Part shown: piece by piece, positions 27,176 through 37,000 of the stretch
Numbering within the stretch: position 1 is the first letter of the stretch
Layout: every line of letters starts with the position of its first letter
Notes under the pieces: model-generated
Told to the model about the DNA's origin: nothing
Seen by the model: only the letters and a program-made list of their open reading frames with translations
The model's database searches: none
Source of the DNA: AP-15 sp963750195
GTDB taxonomy: Bacteria; Pseudomonadota; Alphaproteobacteria; ATCC43930; CGMCC-115725
Assembly (NCBI GenBank): GCA_963750195.1
Contig: CAVVPS010000006.1
Span: 34,575 to 98,574, forward strand
Length of the DNA: 64,000 bases
Direction: 5' to 3'
Program-made: the position numbers and the translations under genes

Positions 27176-29035
27176 TCATGCCGGGCCACCTGCGGGCAAG
27201 CCTGTCGCGTCTTCCGTGGCGCGCTGCTCGCGGCTGCGGCGCAGACGCAAGGTCACGGTAGTGCCTTGGCCGAGCTCGCTACGGATCGTCGCCGTGCCGT
27301 TTGCTTGCCGAGCAAATCCGTAGATCATGCTGAGCCCGAGCCCGGTGCCTTTGCCAGGCTTCTTTGTCGTAAAAAACGGCTCGAACGCGCGCGCGGCCAC
27401 CTCTGGCGGCATCCCGGTCCCGGTGTCGGATATTTCGAGAACGACGAACTCGTCCCCCTCGCCCCCAGCCACGCTTTGCGATAGCGCGCTTTTTGCCGTT
27501 CCGATACGCAGCCGACCGCCGCCGGGCATCGCGTCGCGCGCATTGATCGCAAGGTTGATGACGGCAAGCTCGAGCTGTATCGGATCGACATCGACCGGCC
27601 ACAGATCGGGTGCGAGATCGGTTTCGATCGTGATGCCGCTGCCGACGGTGCGGGCCAGCAGTTCGTTCATGCGGCGGAGCTGGACGTTGATGTCGACTCG
27701 GGCCACGGCAGGCGGCTGCCGCCGCGCGAAAGCGAGAAGCTGCGCGGTCAGTTTTTCGCCGCGCTCGACGGTCTGCAGCGCCAGCGCAACTCGGGCTTGC
27801 AACCTGTCGTCCGATTGCCGCCCGCTCAGCATCTCCAGGCAGCCCTGCAACACCGCCAGGAGATTATTGAAATCGTGCGCGATCCCCCCGGTCATTTGAC
27901 CGAGCGCCTCGATCTTTTGTGCCTGAAGCAACTCGGCCTCTGCCTGCGCGCGCCGATCCATCTCGCGCCTCAGCCGCCGCGCTGTGGTGTGCCAGCGCCA
28001 ACTCGCGATCTTTTGCCGCTGGATCTGTCGCGCTGCGAGAAAGGTCATGCCGAACAGCGCGAGTGAAGCCGGTACGGCAAACAGCAGATAGTTGATCAGG
28101 TTAGCGCGCCATGAGGGAATGACGTTGCTGGTCGGCACGCCGAAGACGACATCGGCCGGATAGCCCGAGATACTACGAAAGGCATAGACGCGCTCGATCC
28201 CGTCCGCCAGCGATTTGGCCTGGAACATTCCGCTCTCCGATCCCGATGCGACCGTCTTTAGGAACGCGCTGTCTGGTCCGGAGGCAGGCTTCGGCTGCAC
28301 CGGATAACTGGCCAGGATCGACCCGTCGGTGCGCACTAGGAAGACCTCGAACGCCCTCTCATCGGCAATCGTGCTGTAGAAATCGCTGAAATATCGGGCT
28401 TTGGCGGAGACGATGATGACCCCGTCAAAGCTTCCGTCCGCTGTCGACCGGCGTCGTGAAACATTGAATTCGTGATGGTGGGTAAGCTGATCGATGTCCT
28501 CGCGCCCAATCAATATCCCATTGTCACTTTGTTTTTGGGCGACAAAACTCTTTTCGACAGAGCCGTCGGGAGCGGTCGGAGCGGGGAAGAACCGCCCACT
28601 TGCGCGAACCCGGCCGGCGGCGTCGACCACCCATACCGCATCGATCTGCGGCAATGTCTCGAGATTAGCCAGGAGCTGGTGAAGTTCCTGATCGTGCTCG
28701 ATGCGATCCCAATCCTGCCCGCGAATCCGCTCGTCGATCCATGCAAGCGCTAACGGGTACGTCTTGAACGCGGTGAGGTCATGCTCGTCGAGCTCGCCGG
28801 CTTCGATCGCCACCCGCTCTTCGGCTTGGCGCTGAACGAGCCGATAATTTTGCCAGGCGGCGATCGCCAGCAGCAACAGAGGGACCGCCAGGGATGCCGC
28901 GAGAAGCCCGCGCAACGGCCAGGTCAGCCCGCGCCTCGGCCGTTGCGGGATCGCGGACCGAGGTCGGAACGCGGCTCCGCTGAGCCAGCCAAGCCTGGGG
29001 GCCGCAGCCGGTGGGTTAGCCGGATTGGAATTCAT
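27176..29035 (-). CDS. Membrane sensor histidine kinase with periplasmic sensor domain
   Basis: A 619-residue kinase. A basic N-terminus is followed by a membrane helix (GLLAASLAVPLLLLAIAAW, about 43-61), a large periplasmic region of about 240 residues that looks like a Cache-type sensor, and a second helix (INYLLFAVPASLALFGMTFL, about 318-337). Then come HisKA with His387 in GGIAHDFNNLL and HATPase_c (NARDAMPGGGR, DTGTGMP, GKGTGLGLSM). No receiver domain is present and no response-regulator gene is adjacent, so it is an orphan. The DHp motif is the same type as in the hybrid kinase near 3 kb. The ligand is unknown. Confidence 0.9.
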   Translation of the reverse strand: MNSNPANPPAAAPRLGWLSGAAFRPRSAIPQRPRRGLTWPLRGLLAASLAVPLLLLAIAAWQNYRLVQRQAEERVAIEAGELDEHDLTAFKTYPLALAWIDERIRGQDWDRIEHDQELHQLLANLETLPQIDAVWVVDAAGRVRASGRFFPAPTAPDGSVEKSFVAQKQSDNGILIGREDIDQLTHHHEFNVSRRRSTADGSFDGVIIVSAKARYFSDFYSTIADERAFEVFLVRTDGSILASYPVQPKPASGPDSAFLKTVASGSESGMFQAKSLADGIERVYAFRSISGYPADVVFGVPTSNVIPSWRANLINYLLFAVPASLALFGMTFLAARQIQRQKIASWRWHTTARRLRREMDRRAQAEAELLQAQKIEALGQMTGGIAHDFNNLLAVLQGCLEMLSGRQSDDRLQARVALALQTVERGEKLTAQLLAFARRQPPAVARVDINVQLRRMNELLARTVGSGITIETDLAPDLWPVDVDPIQLELAVINLAINARDAMPGGGRLRIGTAKSALSQSVAGGEGDEFVVLEISDTGTGMPPEVAARAFEPFFTTKKPGKGTGLGLSMIYGFARQANGTATIRSELGQGTTVTLRLRRSREQRATEDATGLPAGGPA

Positions 29036-29226
29036 TTTATGCAGTATGGTCCGCGGAGCAGCCGTCGAGAGTTACCGGCCGCGCCGCGCAGTCACCGCCC
29101 AGCCACAATCGACGCGCGTGATCACGAAGTCGCCTCCTAGTCGCATCTTCGAGCCTCGGCAGCGAGCTAATGGGCAAGTCGCGGCGAGGCAAACCCCGCG
29201 GCAATCGAAATAACCGTCTGGATGTT

Positions 29227-30246
29227 TTATGCAGGTCCGCTTACCCCGGCTTCCGCAAACGTCGCCATCCCATTGTGGCAGGCGGCAGCCGCTTTTAGAA
29301 GGGCAAGCGCGAGCGTCGCCCCCGAGGCCTCGCCGAGCCGCATGCCCAGATCGAAAAGGGGCCGCTGGTCCAACCGCTCGAGCAGAACGCGATGGCCGGG
29401 CTCGGCCGAGCGGTGCGCGACGATGCAATGATCGAGCGCGTGCGGGTCGGCGGCGAACAGGACCGCGGCGGCGGCGGTCGAGGTGAAGCCGTCAAGGGCG
29501 ACCGGGATCCGCCCGAGCCGCGCTGCCATGACCGCGCCGGTGATCGCGGCGAGCTCGAGACCGCCCAGCCGGCGCAGCAGGTCGAACGGGTCGTGGGCCA
29601 CCGGACGGTGCAGCGCCACAGCCGCCGCGACGGCACGGCGCTTGCTCTCGAGCGCTGCCCCGGCGACCCCGGTCCCCGGGCCGGTCCACAGCTCGGCCTC
29701 GCCCCCGAACAGCCCCGCGCACAAGGCCGCCGCGGCAGTCGTGTTGCCGATCCCCATCTCGCCGACCGCCAGCGCATCGATACCGGGCTCGACTGCCATC
29801 ATCCCGTAGGCGATCGCCTTGGCGCATTCTTCCTCGTTCATCGCCGGCTCGACGACGATGTCGCCGGTCGGCGTGTCGAGGTTCATCTCGTAGACCCTGA
29901 GGTCGGCGTCGACGACCCGGCACAGCTGGTTCACCGCGGCGCCGCCGCCGACAAAATTCTGCACCATCTGCGCCGTGACCGAAGCGGGGTAGGCCGAGAC
30001 GCCACGCGCCGCGACGCCGTGGTTCCCGGCAAAGACGATGGTGCGCGGATGATCGAAACGGGGGGGGTGCCGCGCCTGCCAGGTCGCGAGCCAGATCGCC
30101 AGCTCCTCTAGCCGGCCCAGCGATCCCGCCGGCTTGGTCAGCTGCCTCTGGCGCAAGGTGGCGGCGGTCCTGGATTCGAGATCGGGACCGGGTAGATGGC
30201 CCAATAACGCCCGGATCTCATCCAAATTCGTGATCGGCTCAGGCAT
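29227..30246 (-). CDS. cobT: Nicotinate-nucleotide-dimethylbenzimidazole phosphoribosyltransferase
   Basis: CobT makes alpha-ribazole phosphate from nicotinate mononucleotide and dimethylbenzimidazole for the lower loop of cobalamin. The 339-residue protein has KPAGSLGRLEELA, FAGNHGVAARGVSAYP, MGIGNTTAAAAL and LGGLELAAITGA, all typical of the family. AAGGAG lies upstream of the chosen ATG (MPEPITNL); an in-frame extension upstream is not needed. It is divergent from cobS across about 100 bases, so the two halves of the nucleotide-loop set share a promoter region. Confidence 0.96.
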   Translation of the reverse strand: MPEPITNLDEIRALLGHLPGPDLESRTAATLRQRQLTKPAGSLGRLEELAIWLATWQARHPPRFDHPRTIVFAGNHGVAARGVSAYPASVTAQMVQNFVGGGAAVNQLCRVVDADLRVYEMNLDTPTGDIVVEPAMNEEECAKAIAYGMMAVEPGIDALAVGEMGIGNTTAAAALCAGLFGGEAELWTGPGTGVAGAALESKRRAVAAAVALHRPVAHDPFDLLRRLGGLELAAITGAVMAARLGRIPVALDGFTSTAAAAVLFAADPHALDHCIVAHRSAEPGHRVLLERLDQRPLFDLGMRLGEASGATLALALLKAAAACHNGMATFAEAGVSGPA

Positions 30247-30343
30247 GGGGCAATCTCCTTTCCCGAAGATCGTTATCGAAGCCGATCGTGAACCCAAGTG
30301 AAAAGGGCCCCGACCGGAGCCGGCTTCGGTTATCGTCGCCGTG

Positions 30344-31108
30344 ATGACCGATCCCGATCGTTTCTCGCGCCGGCGAGCTGGCTTTGCCGAGGCTGTCGCA
30401 TTCTTGACTCGGATCCCCGTCGGGCAGCATTCCGAGGGCGATCGGCAGCTCGCGGATTCGGCTTGGGCCTTCCCGCTTGTCGGCGCCGGGATTGGCGCCG
30501 TCGCCGCCTTCGTGCTTCTGGTCGCCCAGCTGATCGGCCTTGGGGATTGGCTGTCGGCGTTGCTGGCCGTGCTAGCTGGCCTGCTGCTGACCGGGGCGAT
30601 TCACGAGGACGGTCTCGCCGATACCGCCGACGGGGCCCTCGGCGGTCATGATCGTGACAGCAAGCTCGCGATCATGCGTGACAGCCGGCACGGCACCTAC
30701 GGCGTGCTGGCGATCGTGCTCAGCGTGGGCTTGCGGGCGGCGGCTTTGGCGCAGATTGGCGAAGCGGTCCATGCCGGCCTGGCGCTGGTCGCGGCGCACG
30801 CCGCCTCCCGGGCCGTACTGCCCGTTGCGATGTTGGTACTGCCGCCGGCGCGCAGCGACGGGCTCGGCGCCACGGCCGGGAGGCCACGTCCGGCAGCGGT
30901 GTTTACGGCGGCGGCGATAGCGGTCGTGATCGGATTGACGTCACTTGGGCCTTTGCACGGCGCGGCCGCCCTCGCTCTCGCGGCGTCAGCGGTTTACGCC
31001 GCGGCGGAGTTTGCCCGCCGTCAGGTCGGCGGCTACACGGGTGACGTTCTGGGCGCCTTTCAGCAGATTGCCGAGACCGTGATGTTGCTCGCGGCGGCTG
31101 CGAGATGA
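30344..31108 (+). CDS. cobS: Adenosylcobinamide-GDP ribazoletransferase
   Basis: This membrane enzyme (CobS in Salmonella, CobV in Pseudomonas nomenclature) joins adenosylcobinamide-GDP and alpha-ribazole (phosphate) in the last assembly step. The 254-residue, strongly hydrophobic protein contains HEDGLADTADGALGG and KLAIMRDSRHGTYG, the acidic catalytic motif of the family, and a GYTGDVLGAFQQIAE segment near the C-terminus. Start is ATG just after a GTG. Its stop overlaps the cobC start (ATGA), indicating coupling. Confidence 0.95.
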   Translation: MTDPDRFSRRRAGFAEAVAFLTRIPVGQHSEGDRQLADSAWAFPLVGAGIGAVAAFVLLVAQLIGLGDWLSALLAVLAGLLLTGAIHEDGLADTADGALGGHDRDSKLAIMRDSRHGTYGVLAIVLSVGLRAAALAQIGEAVHAGLALVAAHAASRAVLPVAMLVLPPARSDGLGATAGRPRPAAVFTAAAIAVVIGLTSLGPLHGAAALALAASAVYAAAEFARRQVGGYTGDVLGAFQQIAETVMLLAAAAR

Positions 31109-31743
31109 GCGAAACCGCGACCCGCTTCTGGTGGGTGCGCCATGCGCCGGTGCCGCATGGCGGGCGCATCTACGGTCAGCTCGATCTGTCCTGCGACTGT
31201 TCGAATAGTTCGCTGTTCGCCGGGCTCGCAGGGCAATTGCCTCGCGGGGCAATCTGGGTGACCAGCAACCTGCGCCGCACCCACGAGACGGCCGCGGCGA
31301 TCATCCGCGCCGGACTACCCGGGCCTCAGGCGATCCCGGGTCCTGATGCATTGTCGGTCGCCGATCTCGCCGAGCAGAATTTTGGCGAGTGGCAGAGCTT
31401 GACCTATGAGGAGCTGAGCCAGTCGCGCAACGGCGACTTCCATCGCTTCTGGCACGCGCCGGCGCATGAGGCCCCGCCGGGCGGCGAGAGTTTCCTGGCG
31501 GTCGTCGAGCGGGTAAGCCGGGCCATTCACCAGCTGGCCCAAACATGTGCCGGACACGACGTCATCGCGGTGGCCCATGGCGGCACGATCCGTGCTGCAT
31601 TGGGGCTGGCGCTCGGTCTCGATCCTGAGGCGGCCCTTGCGATTTCGATCGACAACTGCTCGATCACCCGCATCGATAGGATCGACGGCCCCGGTCTAGG
31701 CCACGGCTGGCGGGTGGTGACCGTCAACCGCCCGCCGCGGTGA
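31105..31743 (+). CDS. cobC: Histidine phosphatase family protein, probable alpha-ribazole phosphatase
   Basis: A 212-residue phosphoglycerate-mutase-like phosphatase. The phospho-accepting histidine is in WVRHAPVPHGG (RHA in place of the common RHG), the second catalytic histidine in VAHGGTIRAALG, and the acidic segment in FGEWQSLTYEEL. Because the start is translationally coupled to cobS, a CobC role (removing the phosphate from alpha-ribazole or adenosylcobalamin phosphate) is likely. It is convergent with the GFA-family gene. A second, separate phosphatase of this superfamily lies near 42.3 kb. Confidence 0.87.
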   Translation: MSETATRFWWVRHAPVPHGGRIYGQLDLSCDCSNSSLFAGLAGQLPRGAIWVTSNLRRTHETAAAIIRAGLPGPQAIPGPDALSVADLAEQNFGEWQSLTYEELSQSRNGDFHRFWHAPAHEAPPGGESFLAVVERVSRAIHQLAQTCAGHDVIAVAHGGTIRAALGLALGLDPEAALAISIDNCSITRIDRIDGPGLGHGWRVVTVNRPPR

Positions 31744-31747
31744 CCCG

Positions 31748-32158
31748 CTATCCTTGGGTAGGCATCCCGGGGAATCGCTGCATGTCGCCTTCGAGCTTTA
31801 CCCAAGGTTGCGCGCTGTCGCAGTAGATTTGCATCGTGGGCTTCACCCAGCTCGTATCATCGAGGGTGCCCGCGGGGATCATGACAACGTCCGGCATCAC
31901 CTCGGCCTCGGACGCAATCGGCGAAGCACACATCGGACAAAACTTTCGGTACGTCGCTTTGCCGCTGTCGCCACGGCCTTCGAATGTCGCTAGCGTACCC
32001 TGCACGCTGACCGCCGGTTTCGGTAGCGCCACCACGATGTTGAACGCGCTTCCCGAACCCCTTTGGCAACTGCTGCAGTGGCACATGCCAACAAAAATCG
32101 GTTCGGCGTCGGCCGAATAGCGTACCTTGCCGCACAGGCATCCGCCCTCGATCTTCAT
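31748..32158 (-). CDS. GFA family zinc-binding protein
   Basis: A 136-residue CENP-V/GFA-fold protein with the expected zinc ligands: GGCLCGKVRY, the MCHCSSCQR cluster and FCPMCASPI. Family members include glutathione-dependent formaldehyde-activating enzyme, but most have no proven activity. AGGAGGGG lies four bases before the ATG giving MKIEGGCLCG; the longer upstream frame is unlikely. It is interposed between cobC and the riboswitch, on the other strand, and has no clear link with cobalamin synthesis. Confidence 0.87.
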   Translation of the reverse strand: MKIEGGCLCGKVRYSADAEPIFVGMCHCSSCQRGSGSAFNIVVALPKPAVSVQGTLATFEGRGDSGKATYRKFCPMCASPIASEAEVMPDVVMIPAGTLDDTSWVKPTMQIYCDSAQPWVKLEGDMQRFPGMPTQG

Positions 32159-32266
32159 CAACCCCTCCTGCTCCCGACGGCGCAGATCACGTCGAAGCCC
32201 TAACATAATCGAACTTTGAAGACGAACCTGTGACAACGAGTGCTACCGGCGTGGTAGCATATCTCT

Positions 32267-32414
32267 GCGATGCGACAGGGAAGTCCGGTGCGATACCGGT
32301 GCTGCCCCCGCAACTGTGAGCGGCGAGACCGCGGCAAATGCCACTGGCTCGGGCGACAGCTCGCCGGGAAGGCGCCGCGGGCGACGACCCCGAGCCAGGA
32401 GACCTCCGCATCGC
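32267..32414 (+). promoter_or_regulatory. Cobalamin riboswitch
   Basis: Contains the conserved aptamer elements in order: CAGGGAAGTCCGGTGCGA, GGTGCTGCCCCCGCAACTGT, the GCCACTGG loop element, GGGAAGGCGCC, and the B12 box AGCCAGGAGACC (32393-32404). The closing P1 helix is visible: GCGATGCG (32267-32274) pairs with CGCATCGC (32407-32414). A perfect hairpin TGCTACC/GGTAGCA (32241-32259) precedes it. Binding of adenosylcobalamin would shut down the cobU-cobW-cobN-cobO-cobQ run downstream. Confidence 0.96.
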
Positions 32415-32429
32415 GCGAACTGGGACGAT

Positions 32430-32451
32430 TCCTCGGGCGGAGGAGGGACCA
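32430..32451 (+). promoter_or_regulatory. Putative ribosome-site-sequestering hairpin of the riboswitch
   Basis: TCCTC (32430-32434) can pair with GAGGA (32440-32444) across a GGGCG loop. The 3' arm is part of the GGAGGAGGG ribosome-binding site of cobU. No T tract follows, so control of translation is more likely than transcription termination. Pairing is read by eye, without energy calculation. Confidence 0.5.
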
Positions 32452-33003
32452 ATGCCATTGCCGAACGTCGAGCGGGTGCACGCCGGACTTCCTCCGGTGA
32501 CCCTGGTGTTGGGGGGCGCCCGCTCGGGCAAGAGCCGCTATGCCGAGTGTGTGGTCGAAGACGCCGCAGCCTGCGGCACCTATTGTGCGACCGCTGAAGC
32601 TGGGGATGCCGAGATGGCGCAGCGCATCGCCGCGCACCGGGCCCGCCGCGGATCTTTTTGGCACACGATCGAGGAGCCGCTGGCTCTGGCCCCGGTGATC
32701 GCTGCCGAGTCGTCGCTCGACCGGCCGCTTCTGATCGATTGCCTAACCTTGTGGCTCTCGAACCTGCTGCTCACCGACCGTCCGATCGAAGGCGAGACCC
32801 CGGCGCTGTGCGCGGCATTGCGCCTCGCCGTCGGCCCGGTCGTGCTGGTCGCCAACGAGGTCGGGATGGGCCTGGTGCCCGAAACGCCGCTCGGCCGCCG
32901 CTTTCGCGACGCCGCCGGCCGTCTCAATCAACAGGTTGCCGCCGTGGCCGACCGCGTTGTCTTTGTCGCCGCCGGACTGCCTCTAGTGTTGAAGGGCGGC
33001 TGA
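32452..33003 (+). CDS. cobU: Adenosylcobinamide kinase/adenosylcobinamide-phosphate guanylyltransferase
   Basis: CobU (CobP) phosphorylates adenosylcobinamide and then adds GMP, activating it for the lower loop. The 183-residue protein has the P-loop GGARSGKS (21-28), the RRGSFWHTIEEPL segment with the guanylylated-histidine region, DCLTLWLSNLL and the C-terminal NEVGMGLVPETPLGRRFRD. AGGAGGG lies just before the ATG and can be masked by the riboswitch hairpin. First gene of the riboswitch-controlled run, four bases from cobW. Confidence 0.95.
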   Translation: MPLPNVERVHAGLPPVTLVLGGARSGKSRYAECVVEDAAACGTYCATAEAGDAEMAQRIAAHRARRGSFWHTIEEPLALAPVIAAESSLDRPLLIDCLTLWLSNLLLTDRPIEGETPALCAALRLAVGPVVLVANEVGMGLVPETPLGRRFRDAAGRLNQQVAAVADRVVFVAAGLPLVLKGG

Positions 33004-33007
33004 TCAG

Positions 33008-34033
33008 ATGCGGCGGGTTCCGGCCACGGTGATCACCGGCTTTCTCGGCGCCGGCAAGACCAGCCTCGTGCGGCACCTGCTGGCGCGGGCACAAGGGCGA
33101 CGACTCGCCGTAATCGTCAACGAATTCGGCGAACTCGGCATCGATCGCGAGCTGCTGCTCGGCTGCGGTGACGAGGCTTGCACCGACGACGATATCGTCG
33201 AGCTGGCCAATGGCTGCCTATGCTGCACCGTCGCCGATGATTTTCTGCCAACTCTGACCCGGCTTCTCGACCGCCCGGCGCCGCCCGAACACATCCTGAT
33301 CGAGACTTCGGGCCTGGCTTTGCCGAAGCCGCTGGTGCAAGCCTTTGCCTGGCCCGAGATCCGCACCCGCACAACCGTCGACGGGGTGCTGACGGTGATC
33401 GATGCCGCTGCCGTCGCTGGCGGCCGGTTCGCCGACGACCCCGAGGCGGTGGCGCGTGCCCGTGCGGCGGACCCGGCGCTCGCCCATGACAATCCGCTCG
33501 AAGAAGTGTTTGCCGACCAGCTCGCCTGCGCCGATCTCGCGATCTTGAATAAGAGCGATCTGGTCGCCCCCGATCGCTTTGCCGCGCTGTGGGGCGAGAT
33601 CGAGCAACGACTGCGCCCAGGGGTCAAGCTCGTCGCCGCGCGCGACGGCGCGGTGGCGCCCGAGGTGGCGCTCGGCCTTGACGCGACGGCCGAGGACGAT
33701 CTTGTCACGCGGCCGTCCATCCATGATCTCGAAATGACGCATGATCACGATGATTTCGAGAGTTTTGTCGTGAGTTTGGGCGCGGTGGCGGACAGCGAGG
33801 CATTCTTTGCGCGCCTGCGCGCTACGATCCCCCAGTATGGCGTGCTGCGGCTGAAGGGCTTTGTCAATCTGCCCGGTCGCGACCGGCGACTCGTGATACA
33901 GGCGGTCGGCGATAGGTTGCAGCAATATTTCGATCGGCCGTGGCGGATCGAAGAACGGCGTGACACGCGGCTTGTCGTGATCGGCGAGAAAGGCCTCGCT
34001 CGAGCGGCCATCGCCGCGGCGCTGACGGGCTGA
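33008..34033 (+). CDS. cobW: CobW family GTP-binding protein
   Basis: A 341-residue G3E GTPase linked to cobalt supply for CobN. It has the Walker A GFLGAGKT (11-18), the metal-binding CxCC motif NGCLCCTV (Cys70, Cys72, Cys73), ETSGLALP, the NKSD guanine-specificity motif and a metal-chelating HDHDD stretch before the C-terminal domain. Between cobU and cobN, this is a true CobW by context as well as sequence. Its stop directly abuts the cobN ATG. Confidence 0.95.
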   Translation: MRRVPATVITGFLGAGKTSLVRHLLARAQGRRLAVIVNEFGELGIDRELLLGCGDEACTDDDIVELANGCLCCTVADDFLPTLTRLLDRPAPPEHILIETSGLALPKPLVQAFAWPEIRTRTTVDGVLTVIDAAAVAGGRFADDPEAVARARAADPALAHDNPLEEVFADQLACADLAILNKSDLVAPDRFAALWGEIEQRLRPGVKLVAARDGAVAPEVALGLDATAEDDLVTRPSIHDLEMTHDHDDFESFVVSLGAVADSEAFFARLRATIPQYGVLRLKGFVNLPGRDRRLVIQAVGDRLQQYFDRPWRIEERRDTRLVVIGEKGLARAAIAAALTG

Positions 34034-37000
34034 ATGCACCTTCTCGCTACCTTGCCGGGAGTGATTGCCGACGGCTCGGCCGCAGTCGATCTCGCCCAAG
34101 CACCCGGCGACATCGTGGTGCTGTCGAGCGCCGATACCGAGTTGGCGTTGCTCGCTGCGGCAGCGGCGCGGCGACGCGCCCAGGACCCGACCGCGCCAAG
34201 CCTGCGCCTGGCGCCGATCCTGCGCCTTGGCCATAACTTCTCGGTCGACCTGTACATGGAGACGATCGCCCGCGCCCGCCTAGTGATTGCGCGGGTGCTC
34301 GGCGGCAGCGCCTATTGGCCTTATGGAGTCGAGCGCCTGGTCGAGACCTGCCGCGCCAATCGTATCCCGCTGGCCCTGCTGCCCGGCGACGACAAGCCCG
34401 ACTCGGAACTCGCCGACCTCTCGACCTTGATGCCCGACAGCACCCTCCGGCTGTGGCGCTATCTCGCCGAGGGCGGCCAAGGCAATGCCCAGAATTTGCT
34501 GCGCTACGCCGCCTCGCTGATCGGGCATCCAGCGGCTTGGGCCGAGCCGGCGCCATTGCTGCGCGCCGGTCTCTATTGGCCCGATTGCGCATTGCCGAGC
34601 CTCGGCGACATCGCCTCCGATTGGCGCGGAGCCGGTGGCGTCGTGCCGATCGTGTTCTACCGCGCGCTGGTTCAATCCGGTAACACGGCGCCGGTCGATG
34701 CGCTGGTACGCGCGCTGTCGGCAAGGCGGCTGCGCCCGTTGCCGATCTTCGCGCAGAGCCTCAAAGAGGGTGAGGCCGCGGCGCTGCTCGGCGCGGTGTT
34801 CAGCGCCTATCCGCCCGCGGTGATCCTCAACGCCACCGGTTTTTCGGTCCGGGCAGGTGCGGGCGACGATCCGCTGGCCGCCGCCGACTGCCCGGTACTG
34901 CAGGTCGTCTTCTCCGGCGGTGACGAGCAAAGCTGGCGCGATGGAAGCCGCGGCCTGCACCCGCGCGACCTGGCGATGAACGTGGCGTTGCCGGAGATCG
35001 ACGGCCGCATCTTGTCGCGTGCGGTCTCGTTCAAGGCGCCGCTCGGCCACGACCCCGAGACCGAGATCGATCTCGTCGGCTATCAGCCGATCCCCGACCG
35101 GGTCGCCTTTGTCGCCGATCTCGCCCGCAATTGGGCGCGGCTGCGCGAGCGACCCGTGGCCGAGCGCCGCGTCGCGTTGATCCTCGCCAACTATCCGAAC
35201 CGCGACGGCCGCATCGGCAACGGTGTCGGTCTTGACACGCCGGCCTCGGCGCTCGCGATCCTGCGGGCGCTAGCCAATGCCGGTTACCGGGTCGCAAGTA
35301 TTCCCGACGATCCCAAGGCGCTGATTTCGCGTCTCGCTGCCGGGCCGACCAATGTGCACCCGGCCGCGCCCGCCGAGGAGACATTCTCTTTCGCCGACTA
35401 CTCGTCGTTCTTCGGGACCCTGCCGCCATCTGTCCAGGGGGCCGATCTCCGGCCGGTGGGGTCCGGCCGAGCGTGACCCGTTTTTCCGGGAGGGACGGCT
35501 CGATTGCGGGCGGTTCGCGATCCCGGGCTTCCGCGCCGGCAATGTCGCGGTGCTGATACAGCCGGCGCGTGGCTATGGCATCGATCCGAAATCGACCTAT
35601 CACGACCCGGCATTGGTCCCGCCGCATGCCTATCTCGCGGTCTATGCCTGGCTGGCGCAGGATTTCCGCGCCGATGCCGTGATCCATCTTGGTAAGCACG
35701 GCACCCTTGAATGGCTGCCGGGGAAGGCGCTGGCACTTTCTGCCGAATGCTTCCCAGAGGCCGTGCTGCCGCCATTGCCCCATCTCTATCCGTTCATCGT
35801 CAACGATCCCGGCGAGGGAATCCAGGCTAAGCGGCGCGCCCAGGCGGTAATCGTCGACCATCTGACCCCGCCGCTGACCCGCGCCGGCAGCTATGGCCTG
35901 ATGGCGGAACTCGAGCGCCTGATCGACGAGTATTATGAGGCTGCCCACGGCGATTCACGGCGAGTCGAGGTACTCGCGGCGGCGATCCTCGAACAGGCGC
36001 GGTCGGCCGGGCTCGACGACGATTGCGGCATCATCGCCGGCGAGGACGTGGCAACGGCGTTGCGCAAGCTCGACGGCCTACTGTGCGAGATCAAGGAATT
36101 GCAGATCCGCGACGGGCTCCACGTGTTTGGCCAGAGCCCCGAGGGTCCGCGGCTCGATGAATTGCTGGTCGCGTTCGCCCGCCCCGGCCGCGGCGCCGCC
36201 CCCGAGGACTTCTCGTTGCTGCGCGCCTTGGCCGCCGATCTCGAACTCGGCGAGGATCCACTCGCTCTTGACATGGCCAAACCATGGCATCGCCCGCGTC
36301 CTACGGTGCTCATCGGTCCCGGGCCATGGCGCAATGCCGGCGACACGGTCGAACGCCTGGAGGCGCTGGCGCTGCGTCTCATTTCTCGCGAGGTCGGCGC
36401 CGAGGATTGCTGGCATCGCAGTCGCGCCGTGCTGACCTGGGTGGAGCAGTATTTGCGCCCGGCTGTCACGCAATGCGGCGCGGCCGAAATAGCGGGGCTT
36501 CTCGCCGGGCTCGACGGCCGTCTGGTGATGCCCGGACCCTCCGGCGCGCCGAGCCGCGGCCGCCCCGAAGTCTTGCCGACCGGGCGCAATTTCTACTCTG
36601 TCGACACCCGTGCGGTGCCGACTCAGGCCGCCTGGCAGCTCGGTTGGAAATCGGCGGCATTGCTGGTCGAGCGCCATGCCCAGGAACACGGCAGCTATCC
36701 GGCGCGGGTGGCATTGGCGGCCTGGGGCACGGCGAACATGCGCACCGGCGGCGACGATGTAGCACAGGCCTTGGCGTTGCTCGGCGTGCAGCCGGTTTGG
36801 GAGCGGGCGAGCGGAAGGGTGACTGGGTTCGACATCATGCCGGCTTCGGTGCTCGACCGGCCGCGGGTCGATGTCACCTTGCGCGTCTCAGGGTTTTTCC
36901 GCGACGCTTTTCCGGGCTTGATCGACCTCGTCGACTCGGCGGTGCGCGCCGTCGCGGCACTCGACGAGCCGGCCTCGGTCAACCCGCTAGCAGCTCGGGT

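Noticed and set aside
29072..29428. Cysteine-rich minus-strand frame (YFDCRGVCLAATCPLARC) between cobT and the sensor kinase
   Set aside because: The attractive cysteine spacing lies downstream of cobT, but no start codon or ribosome site fits between the genes and the upstream part overlaps cobT in another frame. It may be a remnant but cannot be supported.
35431..35445. Programmed ribosomal frameshifting in cobN
   Set aside because: There is a G run but no slippery heptamer with a following pseudoknot or internal Shine-Dalgarno that I can see, and cobN is not known for recoding. A simple indel is more likely.
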